Assembly (NCBI GenBank): GCA_964602515.1
Contig: CAZRRJ010000005.1
Span: 186,001 to 250,000 of the forward strand
DNA: 64,000 nucleotides
Source: Carboxylicivirga sp964602515
GTDB taxonomy: Bacteria > Bacteroidota > Bacteroidia > Bacteroidales > Marinilabiliaceae
Reading direction: 5' to 3'
Below are positions 10,108-18,717 of this stretch, in pieces. The position numbers were made by a program, and so were the translations under genes. The notes under the pieces were generated by a model. It made no database searches and was not told where the DNA came from. It saw only the letters and a list, made by a program, of their open reading frames with translations. Within the stretch, counting starts at the first letter, position 1; each line of letters begins with the position of its first letter.

Positions 10108-11337
10108 TTATTTATTTTTAACGATTAACAACCTGTCCTTTTCATTAAACTCAAATTGTATACTTTTTGTCATTTCTATACTTTCCAGTAAAACTGACAA
10201 ATCTTTTGTTCGCTTAAAATTTACCGAAAACCGAATTGCTTTTAACTCTACTGCTGTGTAATGCACATTAATATCGTACCACCCAGACATTGCATACAAA
10301 ATTTCTGATAGTGGTTCATCGTTGAATATAAAACGACCATTTTTCCATGCTAATACTTCATCTATATCTGCATTCTCAACAACCAGGCTATTATTTTCAG
10401 AACTAAATATGGCCGCTTTTCCAGGGGTTAGATTACACTGCTCGCCTTCTGTACTTTTAAACATAACGGCACCATCAACAAGTGTTACTCTTTTTTCTAT
10501 TTCATTTTTATAAGCTCTTACATTAAAGCTGGTTCCTAATACTTCTGTTTGATTACCCAAAGCATCTTTAACTACAAATGGCCATTGTGGATCATGCTCA
10601 ACTTCAAAAAATGCTTCACCTTCTACTTCTACAAGTCTTTTACTTTGATCAAACAAAACAGGATATTTAATACGGGTTCCGGCATTTATATACACCCTGG
10701 TTCCATCACTTAACACCAGTTTATATTCTCCCCCTACAGGTACTTCCAATACGTTGTATGGTATATCCTTTTCACTTACATATCTTTCTGCCTGCTGGTG
10801 CTTATTGGTATAATAAGAGAGGCTACCTCCTTCTTTTCTAATTTTTTGCCCAACTGAATGATCTACAATAACAAATTCACGAATAGCCTCATCCAATTGC
10901 ACTTTCTCTCCTCCACTCGTGGTTAAGGTTGCTTTATAGCCACCAGGAGGAATAGCCATTACCACTTCCTTATCATTTACCCCTGAATTATTCATCTGAA
11001 ATAAAACGCCCCAAACCGCTACTACTACCAATATGGCTACTGCTGCAGCAGTCATCATTACTCTTACCATAAAAACAGGCTGCTCTTTTCTCTTTTGTTT
11101 AAATAATTGCCGGTCTAACTGCTGTTTTACTTCTTTTTTACTTTTATTGTAATATTCTATTTCAAGTAAGGCTGCTTTTCTAAAAGACTCAGATCGGACC
11201 TCCTCAAACAATTTTGCATTCCCTTCCTCTTGGCACAGCCAATCTTCCAGGTACTTTTTTTCCGATTGATCAATATGATCATCTAAATACCTGGCTATTA
11301 TTTGCGATATTTTAAAATGTTCCTTCATTGCCTTCAT
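10108..11337 (-). CDS. FecR family anti-sigma factor/transducer
   Basis: 409 residues. N-terminal cytoplasmic part (about 1-90) with the usual HxxxLxxWL-like helices; one membrane segment (about 90-112, VRVMMTAAAVAILVVVAVWGVLF); periplasmic FecR domain with the signature VPVGGEYKLVLSDGTRVYINAGTRI..FEVEHDPQWPFVV; and a C-terminal STN-like DUF4974 region (PLSEILYAMSGWYDINVHY). It holds the ECF sigma factor at the membrane and is contacted by the STN domain of SusC. It lies between the sigma gene and susC but is 516 bases from the sigma gene, so it may have its own promoter or be separated by the hairpin described there. Confidence 0.93.
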   Translation of the reverse strand: MKAMKEHFKISQIIARYLDDHIDQSEKKYLEDWLCQEEGNAKLFEEVRSESFRKAALLEIEYYNKSKKEVKQQLDRQLFKQKRKEQPVFMVRVMMTAAAVAILVVVAVWGVLFQMNNSGVNDKEVVMAIPPGGYKATLTTSGGEKVQLDEAIREFVIVDHSVGQKIRKEGGSLSYYTNKHQQAERYVSEKDIPYNVLEVPVGGEYKLVLSDGTRVYINAGTRIKYPVLFDQSKRLVEVEGEAFFEVEHDPQWPFVVKDALGNQTEVLGTSFNVRAYKNEIEKRVTLVDGAVMFKSTEGEQCNLTPGKAAIFSSENNSLVVENADIDEVLAWKNGRFIFNDEPLSEILYAMSGWYDINVHYTAVELKAIRFSVNFKRTKDLSVLLESIEMTKSIQFEFNEKDRLLIVKNK

Positions 11338-11465
11338 AACACCAAACTTTTAATTAAGTACTAAAAGAATTTTAACTTTTTTTAAAATAATATTACTACC
11401 CATTACCATCTCAAGATATAAGTCACTGATAATAAAGCAAGTTGAATATGGAATAAATTCTTCAT

Positions 11466-11536
11466 TTACCAGCAAACGCCTAAGGGAATATGTTGCTTAA
11501 TATTAACTATTCCCTACTATGAAAAATTGCTGGTAA
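11466..11536. repeat. Long inverted repeat / stem-loop
   Basis: Outer arms TTACCAGCAA (11466-11475) and TTGCTGGTAA (11527-11536) are perfect complements. An inner pair AGGGAATA/TATTCCCT continues the stem. It lies between the sigma stop and the fecR start, so it could end or attenuate the sigma transcript. No T-run follows closely on the minus strand, so it is not a textbook terminator. Confidence 0.5.
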
Positions 11537-11657
11537 CCTGGAGAGAACGTAAATTTTTGATTTATTTTTTTACATAATACAATTGAAATTCTAATACAAC
11601 ATTGTTTCAGATCTCTTGTAAATAGTGATTTCCGGGTATAATTTAACGAACTAACAG
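11534..11657. repeat. Dispersed repeat, copy 1 (pair with 32004-32130)
   Basis: Starts TAACCTGGA then ACGTAAATTTTTGA, later GTTTCAGATC, AAATAGTGA, AATTTAAC and AACAG in the same order and spacing as the segment at 32004-32130, with scattered substitutions and small indels. No coding potential is seen. Probably a decayed short mobile or REP-like element. Confidence 0.45.
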
Positions 11658-11853
11658 AAGCTTGCTTTGCATTTGACACACAAAACATATTACTGATTTT
11701 AAGCAGATTACAAAGACTCGAATAGTTTAACTGATTATTATGCTTAACTCTATCGCAACATGCATACTATATTCTCTTCCTGTAGTTATAAAACCATTCT
11801 TTATTAACCTGCTTTTTATGTAAATATGTACTTTAAGATTTTAACTTGTGTTA

Positions 11854-12384
11854 CTAGTTTAATACAGCCATTAAAAGCAATAGTAATTTATCCAGCTCTT
11901 CTTTTAGTAATTGCTTACCTCTCTTTTTTTGGTTTTTAACAGTACTTACTGATACCGAAAGTGTTTCGGCAATATCTTGCTCTGACATGCCATGTAAAAA
12001 CGACATTTTGATAATTTGCTTACACTTAAACGGTAATTGCTCAAGTGAATGGTGCATTATTCCAACAATCTCTGCTTTAATAAGTTTATGCACATGATCC
12101 TGCTCCCACATTTCGGTATCCAAACGAATATTATCCTGCGCAGAATCACGAACTTTCTTATCTCTTATATAGTTAAGGCACTTATTACGTACGGTTCGGT
12201 ATAAATATGCTAATGAATTTTCTTTGGTTTCCTGTATTTTATCAGAATTATACCACAAGCCAACAAAGGCATCCTGAACTAAATCTTTTGCATTATCCTG
12301 ATCCTTTAAAAAAGAATTGGCGAAATAACACAAGGCATTAAAATGTGCATCAAAAAGTTCTGTCAGTATTTTTTGTTTCTGCAT
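11854..12384 (-). CDS. ECF RNA polymerase sigma factor
   Basis: 176 residues, the usual length for Bacteroidota FecI-type sigma factors. Region 2 is at about 8-75 (DNAKDLVQDAFVGLWYN, AYLYRTVRNKCLNYIRDKK) and region 4 at about 110-165 (LEQLPFKCKQIIKMSFLHGMSEQDIAETLSVSVSTVKNQKKRG), with the helix-turn-helix. It is expected to be sequestered by the FecR protein downstream and to activate the susC operon when the transporter binds substrate. Genes for regulator, anti-sigma and transporter are in the canonical order on one strand. Confidence 0.95.
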   Translation of the reverse strand: MQKQKILTELFDAHFNALCYFANSFLKDQDNAKDLVQDAFVGLWYNSDKIQETKENSLAYLYRTVRNKCLNYIRDKKVRDSAQDNIRLDTEMWEQDHVHKLIKAEIVGIMHHSLEQLPFKCKQIIKMSFLHGMSEQDIAETLSVSVSTVKNQKKRGKQLLKEELDKLLLLLMAVLN

Positions 12385-12421
12385 AACCCTTTACCATGAC
12401 TTTATACGAGGAGTATGATAG

Positions 12422-12439
12422 TTACAAAGCTCTTTGTAA
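12422..12439. promoter_or_regulatory. Palindrome in the divergent sigma/protease intergenic region
   Basis: TTACAAAG-CT-CTTTGTAA, two perfect 8-base arms, 37 bases upstream of the sigma start and 190 bases upstream of the divergent lipoprotein gene. Shape and position suit an operator for a dimeric repressor, but no regulator can be named. Confidence 0.3.
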
Positions 12440-12629
12440 TACGTAATTTTATACATCATAAAGAACGAAAAAGTATTTTAACTTTCAAAACCTTTTCTTC
12501 ATTCCCCTATTTTTTAAATTATTTACATTTAAATGTACTTTTCAGATGTACGATGTTAATCTTTGCGTGTTTAGTAATTGAGTTAAACCTTCATTAAATA
12601 ATAAATTATCAATTAAAACCGTTTAAGAT

Positions 12630-14108
12630 ATGCTTATTAATAGACTTTTTTTGCTTCTTGTTATATCCATCACCCTTAGTTGTACAAACACACCAAACCA
12701 CTCCCTTTCAACTCTTAACAATTATAAAAGTGCCTTAATTAACAAAGATACGAGCCTTATTTTAACAACACTATCAGACAATTTCAGGGTAAGAATTCAC
12801 CAAAGACCCATAGCCAATACAATGGTTAAAAACCTTCTGCTATACACCCAATTACCAGATTCGGTTTCTTTTGGCGAAATCCAAAATAAAAATGGTCTGG
12901 ATAAAATATCAGTAAGCTACCATTTTAAATCCGACTCAATAATAACTTCTGATATTACCCTGTCAAGTGAGGGTAAAATCATTTTTAGTGACTATTTTGA
13001 CCATATTTATAGCTTTAACCGCTATAAAAAATCAACAAAGGTAAGCACTGTACCTTTTGAACTAAAGCATGGCTCAATCCTGGTTAAAGCACGATTAAAC
13101 AACAGCTCTGAACCACTAAATATGCTCTTTGATACCGGGGCCGACGGAATGGCGTTAAAAAGTAGCTTAACCAAGGATATTGATGTTAAAATAACAAATG
13201 AAAGAACAACTAATGTACCCGGAGGACAAGTAAAGGTTAAGTTTTCAAAGGATAACTCTATTTATTTTGACTCCTTAACAATAGCTAATCAAAACATGGT
13301 TATTTTTGACCATATTGGAAGAGAAAGTGATGCAATTCTGGGTGGAGCTAACCTGTTCAGAAACTATATTACTGAAGTTAATTTTGATAAGCAATTAATC
13401 AGCTTATACACACACGGACAATTCACTGCCCCACAAGACTACTTTGCTGTTGATTTGGATTATAGTGCAGGTATACCAGTTATTCCATTTAGTTTTTATA
13501 GCAATAACAACCTGTTTAAATCCAGTTTTGTATTTGATACCGGTGCTCAGTATGATGCCATCATGTTTGGGCCGGGTGTAAAAGAGCATAATATCAGCCA
13601 ACATATTCCAGCGCTTTACTCCTCTTTTAACCACAGCCCAGGAAAAGCCTCTCACATAGATATTGGCATGGTGGATAGTCTTACCTTAGCTGGATTCACT
13701 TTTAAAAATGTAAATTTAGCAATGGAGCGCTATGATGCTAATCGCCATGCGAAGCAAAAAATTTCCGGGTCGCTTGGTATAGAGTTATTAAGACGAATGA
13801 ACTGGATTGTGGATCTAACCAACTATAAGCTTTACTTAAAACCTAATGCTTATTCTAAACAACCATTTGGTTTTAAAATTAAAAACTACATGTTTGAGTT
13901 AAACCATAATAACAGGCTATTTTTAAAACATAAGATCAAAACCGACTTATCCCCAGATAATTTACAGCCCGGTGATGAAATTATATACATTAACAACCTG
14001 TTACCCGGCCAACTATCAGTTGAACAAATTTCTAAATTGAACCATGAGAAACTTGTTACCTTAATCGTTTTGAGAGACAGCTCATCCTTCAAGGTTGAAA
14101 TGCGTTAA
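12630..14108 (+). CDS. Two-lobed aspartic-protease-like lipoprotein with C-terminal PDZ-like domain
   Basis: 492 residues. The signal peptide MLINRLFLLLVISITLSC gives a lipidated Cys18. Residues ~25-135 look like an NTF2/SnoaL-type domain (LNNYKSALINKDTSLILTTL). Two retropepsin-like motifs follow: MLFDTGADGMAL (Asp168) and FVFDTGAQYDAI (Asp303), each with a later hydrophobic-hydrophobic-Gly segment (AILGGANLF; GSLGIELL). The end (about 430-492, LQPGDEIIYINNLLPG) is PDZ-like. Families of this kind in Bacteroidota are annotated as retropepsin-like clan AA proteases with PDZ; two DTGA sites in one chain would form both halves of an active site. Activity is inferred. Divergent from the sigma factor. 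Confidence 0.8.
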   Translation: MLINRLFLLLVISITLSCTNTPNHSLSTLNNYKSALINKDTSLILTTLSDNFRVRIHQRPIANTMVKNLLLYTQLPDSVSFGEIQNKNGLDKISVSYHFKSDSIITSDITLSSEGKIIFSDYFDHIYSFNRYKKSTKVSTVPFELKHGSILVKARLNNSSEPLNMLFDTGADGMALKSSLTKDIDVKITNERTTNVPGGQVKVKFSKDNSIYFDSLTIANQNMVIFDHIGRESDAILGGANLFRNYITEVNFDKQLISLYTHGQFTAPQDYFAVDLDYSAGIPVIPFSFYSNNNLFKSSFVFDTGAQYDAIMFGPGVKEHNISQHIPALYSSFNHSPGKASHIDIGMVDSLTLAGFTFKNVNLAMERYDANRHAKQKISGSLGIELLRRMNWIVDLTNYKLYLKPNAYSKQPFGFKIKNYMFELNHNNRLFLKHKIKTDLSPDNLQPGDEIIYINNLLPGQLSVEQISKLNHEKLVTLIVLRDSSSFKVEMR

Positions 14109-14308
14109 CCCCAATATGGTACTATAATCCCTGGTTGCTAACAGGTATTGTTTTTAAAGCTGCCTTATAAAGTGAAAATGGCAATACGGCACAAATTACT
14201 TTTCACCAGTACAGCAAACAATAACAAGCAAACACTTGTTAATTTCCATGCCGGTTAACTATATTGCAATCCATTTTCATTAAGAATTTAGTACAATATT
14301 ATTAAAAT

Positions 14309-15838
14309 ATGAAACGACCTAAAAACCACATACTTGTTATTTTTGGTGCATCGGGCGATTTAACTTATCGTAAATTAGTACCGGCTGTATTCGATTTATT
14401 TGAACAGGATTTATTACCCAAAAAGTTTGCTATACTGGGTATAGGTCGTACTGATTTGGGCAATAAAGCATTTAGGACAAAGATGAAAGAAGGGATAAAG
14501 CAGTTTGCATTAAACAAGCCTCAAAGTGAAGAGCAGCTGAATGCTTACCTTAAAAAACTGCATTACTTTTCTTTTGACACGAAAGATCCGGATGAGTATT
14601 GTCTTTTAAAAGGCCGCTTGCGCGAATTAGATGAACTGTACCAAACAGAAAACAACTTTATCTATTACCTGGCTACTCCGCCAAGTATGTACGAAATTAT
14701 TCCCGAACAAATAGCTGCTCAAGGTTTAAGCGATGAAAAGACAGGTTTTAAGCGTTTAATTGTAGAAAAACCTTTTGGATACAATTTAGAAACTGCCCAA
14801 AAACTAAACAAAGAACTACTTCGGCACTTTAACGAAGAACAGATTTACCGTATAGATCATTACCTAGGCAAAGAAACAGTTCAGAATTTGCTCGTTACAC
14901 GTTTTTCCAATGGTATATTTGAACCCCTGTGGAACCGTAACTACATACACCATATAGAAATTACAGGTGCTGAAAACATTGGTGTTGGCAATCGTGGTGG
15001 TTATTACGAAGGCTCAGGTGCCATGCGCGATATGATACAAAACCACTTACTATTACTGGCCGGACTGGTTGCAATGGAGCCTCCTGTATTAATCGACTCA
15101 AACAATATACGTAACGAAATTGCCAAGGTATTTCATTCATTACGTCCTATAAAGGAAGAGGAGGTATCTGAATATGCCATCAGGGGTCAATACACATCAT
15201 CAAGTATAAGAGGTAAGCAGGTTAAAGGCTACCGCGATGAAGAAGGTGTTGATACCAACTCACGTACCGAAACTTTTGCAGCCATTAAGCTTTTTATTGA
15301 TAACTGGCGCTGGGCCGGTGTTCCTTTTTATATCCGTAGCGGTAAAATGCTACCTACGCGGGTTACTGAAATTGTTATTCATTTTAAAGCTACACCTCAT
15401 CATTTGTTTGCCAACGATGAAGCAATATGTAAAAACTATAACCAGTTAGTAATACGCATACAGCCCGACGAAGGTGTACTAATGAAATTTGGCATGAAAG
15501 TGCCCGGTGCAGGGTTTAAGGTGCAAAATGTAAATATGGATTTCCATTACAGTGATTTATCTGATACTTATTTACCCAGCGCATATGAGCGCTTACTGCT
15601 TGATTGTATGATGGGCGATGCAACGCTATATCATCGTGGCGATACTGTTGAGGCTGCCTGGAAATTTGTTGACCCGATTCTTAAGGCATGGAAAAATGAT
15701 GATAGCATACCTGTGCATGGCTATCCTGCCGGGACATGGGGACCTGATGTGTCAGACAATTTAATTGAAGAGCCGGGTATTAACTGGCGCTACCCATGCA
15801 AAAACCTATCGGATGATGGTAATTATTGTGAACTATAA
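14309..15838 (+). CDS. zwf: Glucose-6-phosphate 1-dehydrogenase
   Basis: 509 residues, normal for the family. The N-terminal Rossmann motif IFGASGDLTYRKLVPA binds NADP. The substrate-binding/catalytic signature RIDHYLGKETVQN starts at residue 181, with EKPFGYNLETAQ before it. It oxidises glucose 6-phosphate to 6-phosphogluconolactone, the entry step of the oxidative pentose phosphate pathway, in the cytoplasm. The next gene, 49 bases on, encodes the lactonase for the following step, so the two form an operon. The third gene of the set (gnd) is not adjacent here. Confidence 0.97.
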   Translation: MKRPKNHILVIFGASGDLTYRKLVPAVFDLFEQDLLPKKFAILGIGRTDLGNKAFRTKMKEGIKQFALNKPQSEEQLNAYLKKLHYFSFDTKDPDEYCLLKGRLRELDELYQTENNFIYYLATPPSMYEIIPEQIAAQGLSDEKTGFKRLIVEKPFGYNLETAQKLNKELLRHFNEEQIYRIDHYLGKETVQNLLVTRFSNGIFEPLWNRNYIHHIEITGAENIGVGNRGGYYEGSGAMRDMIQNHLLLLAGLVAMEPPVLIDSNNIRNEIAKVFHSLRPIKEEEVSEYAIRGQYTSSSIRGKQVKGYRDEEGVDTNSRTETFAAIKLFIDNWRWAGVPFYIRSGKMLPTRVTEIVIHFKATPHHLFANDEAICKNYNQLVIRIQPDEGVLMKFGMKVPGAGFKVQNVNMDFHYSDLSDTYLPSAYERLLLDCMMGDATLYHRGDTVEAAWKFVDPILKAWKNDDSIPVHGYPAGTWGPDVSDNLIEEPGINWRYPCKNLSDDGNYCEL

Positions 15839-15887
15839 CAAGTAAGCCCCAACCCCAGAATAACATTAACATTATTTTAAAACATTT

Positions 15888-16589
15888 ATGCAAAAAGTAT
15901 TTAATACAAAACAAGAATTGGCACGGTACTTTGGCGAGTATTTGTTAATGCAATCGCAGGCTGAAAAAGAAGTTAACATTGCTCTCTCGGGTGGCAGTAC
16001 TCCCAAAGCTATTTTTGAGGTACTGGCTAAAGAATATGCCAGCTCTATTGACTGGACTAAACTACGCTTTTTTTGGGGCGATGAGCGCTGTGTTGCTCCC
16101 AACCACTACGATAGCAACTTTGGTATGACACGCGAACATTTGTTTGACCATGTAAACATCAAAGCGGTTAATATTTTTCGTGTAAAAGGTGAGCTGGAAC
16201 CCGGCGAGGCTGCGGACGATTACATTAGTGTTGTGGAAGAGAATGTACCCCTGGTTGATGGCATTCCTCAATTTGACATTATGCTGTTGGGTATGGGCGA
16301 TGATGGACATACGGCATCAATTTTTCCTCACCAGGCAAATTTATGGAACAGTAAAAATACTTGTGAGCTGGCACAACACCCCTATAGTGAACAATTCAGA
16401 GTAACCCTTACTGGCCGTGTTATTAACCACAGTAAGCAAATATTCTTTTTAGTAACCGGGGCTAATAAGGCTGATAAGGCGCAAGAAATTATTAAGCAAA
16501 GCGGTAACTATATGCAGTACCCGGCAGCATGGGTTGATATGAACAAAACAATTTGGCTATTGGATAAGGCTGCCGCCGGTAAGCTTTAA
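15888..16589 (+). CDS. pgl: 6-phosphogluconolactonase
   Basis: 233 residues, SOL/DevB type. Motifs: NIALSGGSTPKAIFEVLA (phosphate-binding loop), FFWGDERCVAPNHYDSNFGM, and DIMLLGMGDDGHTASIFP with the catalytic His of the GMGxDGHTAS signature. It hydrolyses 6-phosphogluconolactone to 6-phosphogluconate, directly after Zwf in the same pathway, and is co-linear with zwf. The start MQKVFNTKQELARYF is the only good ATG. Confidence 0.96.
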   Translation: MQKVFNTKQELARYFGEYLLMQSQAEKEVNIALSGGSTPKAIFEVLAKEYASSIDWTKLRFFWGDERCVAPNHYDSNFGMTREHLFDHVNIKAVNIFRVKGELEPGEAADDYISVVEENVPLVDGIPQFDIMLLGMGDDGHTASIFPHQANLWNSKNTCELAQHPYSEQFRVTLTGRVINHSKQIFFLVTGANKADKAQEIIKQSGNYMQYPAAWVDMNKTIWLLDKAAAGKL

Positions 16590-16609
16590 AACAAAAAATC
16601 CTCTAATTT

Positions 16610-17446
16610 ATGAATCAGCAAGAATTTACTTTAACATCGTTGACCGGTAAACTATTGTACGGAAAAGTTTGGCAAGGCTCTACATCCCCAAAAGCTGTTG
16701 TAGTACTGGTTCATGGCTTTGGCGAACACTGTTCGCGCTACACTCCATATATTGAGCTATTCCAACAAGAAAATATCGCTTTTATTAGTATGGATCATAT
16801 TGGGCATGGCCACTCAGAAGGCAAAAGAGGTGTTATACTATCGTACAAACAATTGCTTGACGATTTAGATTTGCTGATTAATAAAGCTGAAGTGCTTTTT
16901 AAGGATATTCCCAAATTTTTATACGGGCATAGCATGGGTGGTAATATTGCATTTAACTACTTGCTCCAGCGTACCTCCCCCTTTAAAGCTGCTATTGTAT
17001 CATCGCCCTGGTTGCAGTTAAGTAATGAGCCCGGACGGTTAAAAAAAGCTTTTATTAACTTTTTTAATCACCTGTGTCCTAATATAACTGTAAAAAGTGG
17101 TTTAAACTCCAGCTACATCAGTTCTGATAAAAATGAGGTTATAAGCTACAATGGTGATCCACTTAACCATGGCCGCATTTCTTTTCGCTTGTTAAATGCC
17201 GTTAGTAAACAAGGCTTGTGGGCTATGAATAATACTCACCGCCTTACTGTGCCAACCCTTATTATACATGGCAATAAAGATCATATCACTTCGCATAAAG
17301 CAAGCCGCTTAACTGCACAAAAGAATCAAAGTATGATTAAATACCATGAGTTTGATAACATGTTTCACGAGATACATAATGACCATGCCAGGAGAGAATT
17401 ATCGCAAAAGTGCATTGAATGGATCAATAAATTTTTAATTGAATAG
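16610..17446 (+). CDS. Alpha/beta hydrolase, monoacylglycerol-lipase-like
   Basis: 278 residues. Contains VVLVHGFGEHCSRYTPYIE (oxyanion region), the nucleophile elbow FLYGHSMGGNIAF, and C-terminal acid/His segments TLIIHGNKDHITS and EFDNMFHEIHND. This is the Hydrolase_4 (serine aminopeptidase S33-like / monoglyceride lipase) pattern. Cytoplasmic, no signal peptide. It starts 20 bases after pgl and probably shares the transcript, though its substrate (lysophospholipid or monoacylglycerol are typical) is not linked to the pentose pathway. Transcription likely ends at the hairpin 17515-17552. Confidence 0.88.
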   Translation: MNQQEFTLTSLTGKLLYGKVWQGSTSPKAVVVLVHGFGEHCSRYTPYIELFQQENIAFISMDHIGHGHSEGKRGVILSYKQLLDDLDLLINKAEVLFKDIPKFLYGHSMGGNIAFNYLLQRTSPFKAAIVSSPWLQLSNEPGRLKKAFINFFNHLCPNITVKSGLNSSYISSDKNEVISYNGDPLNHGRISFRLLNAVSKQGLWAMNNTHRLTVPTLIIHGNKDHITSHKASRLTAQKNQSMIKYHEFDNMFHEIHNDHARRELSQKCIEWINKFLIE

Positions 17447-17514
17447 GCCTAATCATATATAGTTTAGCTAAAAATAACTCCGAAGAAGTTCCATAATTCT
17501 AAAACAACTTATAC

Positions 17515-17552
17515 AACACAGGAGCAACTTTTATAAAAGCCGCTCCTGTGTT
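17515..17552. terminator. Bidirectional hairpin between convergent genes
   Basis: AACACAGGAGC (17515-17525) and GCTCCTGTGTT (17542-17552) are perfect 11-base complements with a 16-base loop, followed by TT on the plus strand. It sits between the hydrolase stop and the convergent ketopantoate-reductase stop. Confidence 0.7.
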
Positions 17553-17587
17553 TTACCAGGTATACCCTTGGTATATACATCTAATAC

Positions 17588-18520
17588 TTAGCTCATTTTT
17601 ATACCTCGTGCCTTTAGTTCCATTGGCAATATACAGTTATAAATAAACTGGTTAACCGGCACTTCAAGCCCATACTCCTTAGCCAGCCTTACTACTGTTC
17701 CGTTCTGGTACTCTATCTCCGAGGGCTTACCAGCCAGCACATCGCGTGTTAACGATGAAGTGGATTCATAAGGAAAGGAATCGATAAAGCTGATGGTTTT
17801 TGCGATAAAATCCGGTTTTATAGCTATATTTTTCTTTTGTGAAAGAACATATATCTCATTTAAGAGTTCTGTCATCATTCCACGTGTTTCTTTTAGCTCA
17901 CACATTTCGCCATAGGTGGTTTTTGTCACAGCCAGCAAAGCACTTACACAAATGGAAATAAATTTTTTCCACATGTCAGCTTCAATATCTTTTGATGCTT
18001 TATAAAGTATACCTGCCTGCTCAAATAAGGTGCTTAACACCTGCATATGCTCACTCCCGGTTTTGTCCTGCTCTCCAAATACAATCTCGGGTTTAACACC
18101 AAAATGATTAATTACACCGGGTGCTTCAATTTTACTTATAATACGACACAGGCCACCCATAACCTGCTTGGGACTTATTACCTCGCTTAGCTCTTGCGGG
18201 GCCAACACTCCATTTTGCAAGGGTAACACTATACTACCAGCATGTATTATTTGCTTAATATCATTTCGCACTTCTTTTATTTGCCAGGCTTTAACAGCGG
18301 TAATTACCAAATCGGGCTTTTCAATTGATGTAATTGTATTTGTAACATTTACCTGTGTAATATGAAAATTGCCTTCTATACTATTTACTTTTAACCCATT
18401 CTCATGCATGGCTTCCAGGTGCTTACCCCTTGCCACAAAGGTTACATTATTACCGGCTTGTGCCAATTTTGCACCAAAATAACCACCTACTCCACCGCTT
18501 CCAATTATTGCTATATTCAT
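17588..18520 (-). CDS. Ketopantoate reductase family (2-dehydropantoate 2-reductase)
   Basis: 310 residues. N-terminal Rossmann motif MNIAIIGSGGVGGYFGAKLAQAG binds NADP(H); then VLPLQNGV; and the C-terminal ApbA/PanE helical domain with the conserved Lys in EADMWKKFISICVSALLAVT and a late ESTSSLTRDVLAGKPSEIE signature. It would reduce 2-dehydropantoate to pantoate in CoA synthesis, but many genomes carry several paralogues with other substrates, so I leave the symbol blank. Monocistronic with its own clear promoter at 18550-18580. Confidence 0.88.
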   Translation of the reverse strand: MNIAIIGSGGVGGYFGAKLAQAGNNVTFVARGKHLEAMHENGLKVNSIEGNFHITQVNVTNTITSIEKPDLVITAVKAWQIKEVRNDIKQIIHAGSIVLPLQNGVLAPQELSEVISPKQVMGGLCRIISKIEAPGVINHFGVKPEIVFGEQDKTGSEHMQVLSTLFEQAGILYKASKDIEADMWKKFISICVSALLAVTKTTYGEMCELKETRGMMTELLNEIYVLSQKKNIAIKPDFIAKTISFIDSFPYESTSSLTRDVLAGKPSEIEYQNGTVVRLAKEYGLEVPVNQFIYNCILPMELKARGIKMS

Positions 18521-18549
18521 AAGTTGTATTTCTGTATTTATATTAAGAG

Positions 18550-18580
18550 CAAATTTAAGTTTATCTGCCTGGTAAGCAAA
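18550..18580 (-). promoter_or_regulatory. Bacteroidota housekeeping promoter for the ketopantoate reductase gene
   Basis: On the minus strand TTTG (18580-18577), 19 bases, then TAAATTTG (18557-18550), matching the Bacteroidota -33 TTTG / -7 TAnnTTTG consensus with ideal spacing. The start codon at 18520 lies 29 bases downstream of the -7 box, giving a short leader. Confidence 0.7.
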
Positions 18581-18717
18581 TATAAGCCATTGGGTTTTTC
18601 ACCTTAATGCCAAAGAACAGAAAGAGGCCGGAAATAAAAAAATTCAGTTTTAATCGTCTTAGAGTGCGTCTAAAATGGTATTCAATTGTCATAAATATGT
18701 ATCAAATTAAACAAGTT

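Larger units (their letters stand above)
11338..11853. other. 516-base intergenic stretch between sigma factor and fecR
   Basis: No credible gene; the only open frame (61 codons, minus) has no family features. It holds a long imperfect stem-loop (11466-11536) and, directly after it, one copy of a diverged ~125-base repeat (11534-11657) whose other copy is at 32004-32130. Confidence 0.5.

Noticed and set aside
11503..11688. 61-codon minus-strand open frame
   Set aside because: It overlaps the stem-loop and dispersed repeat, has no family features and no promoter; treated as chance.
18607..18717. Upstream in-frame start for the outer-membrane barrel gene
   Set aside because: It would put a basic 37-residue extension before a clear signal peptide.
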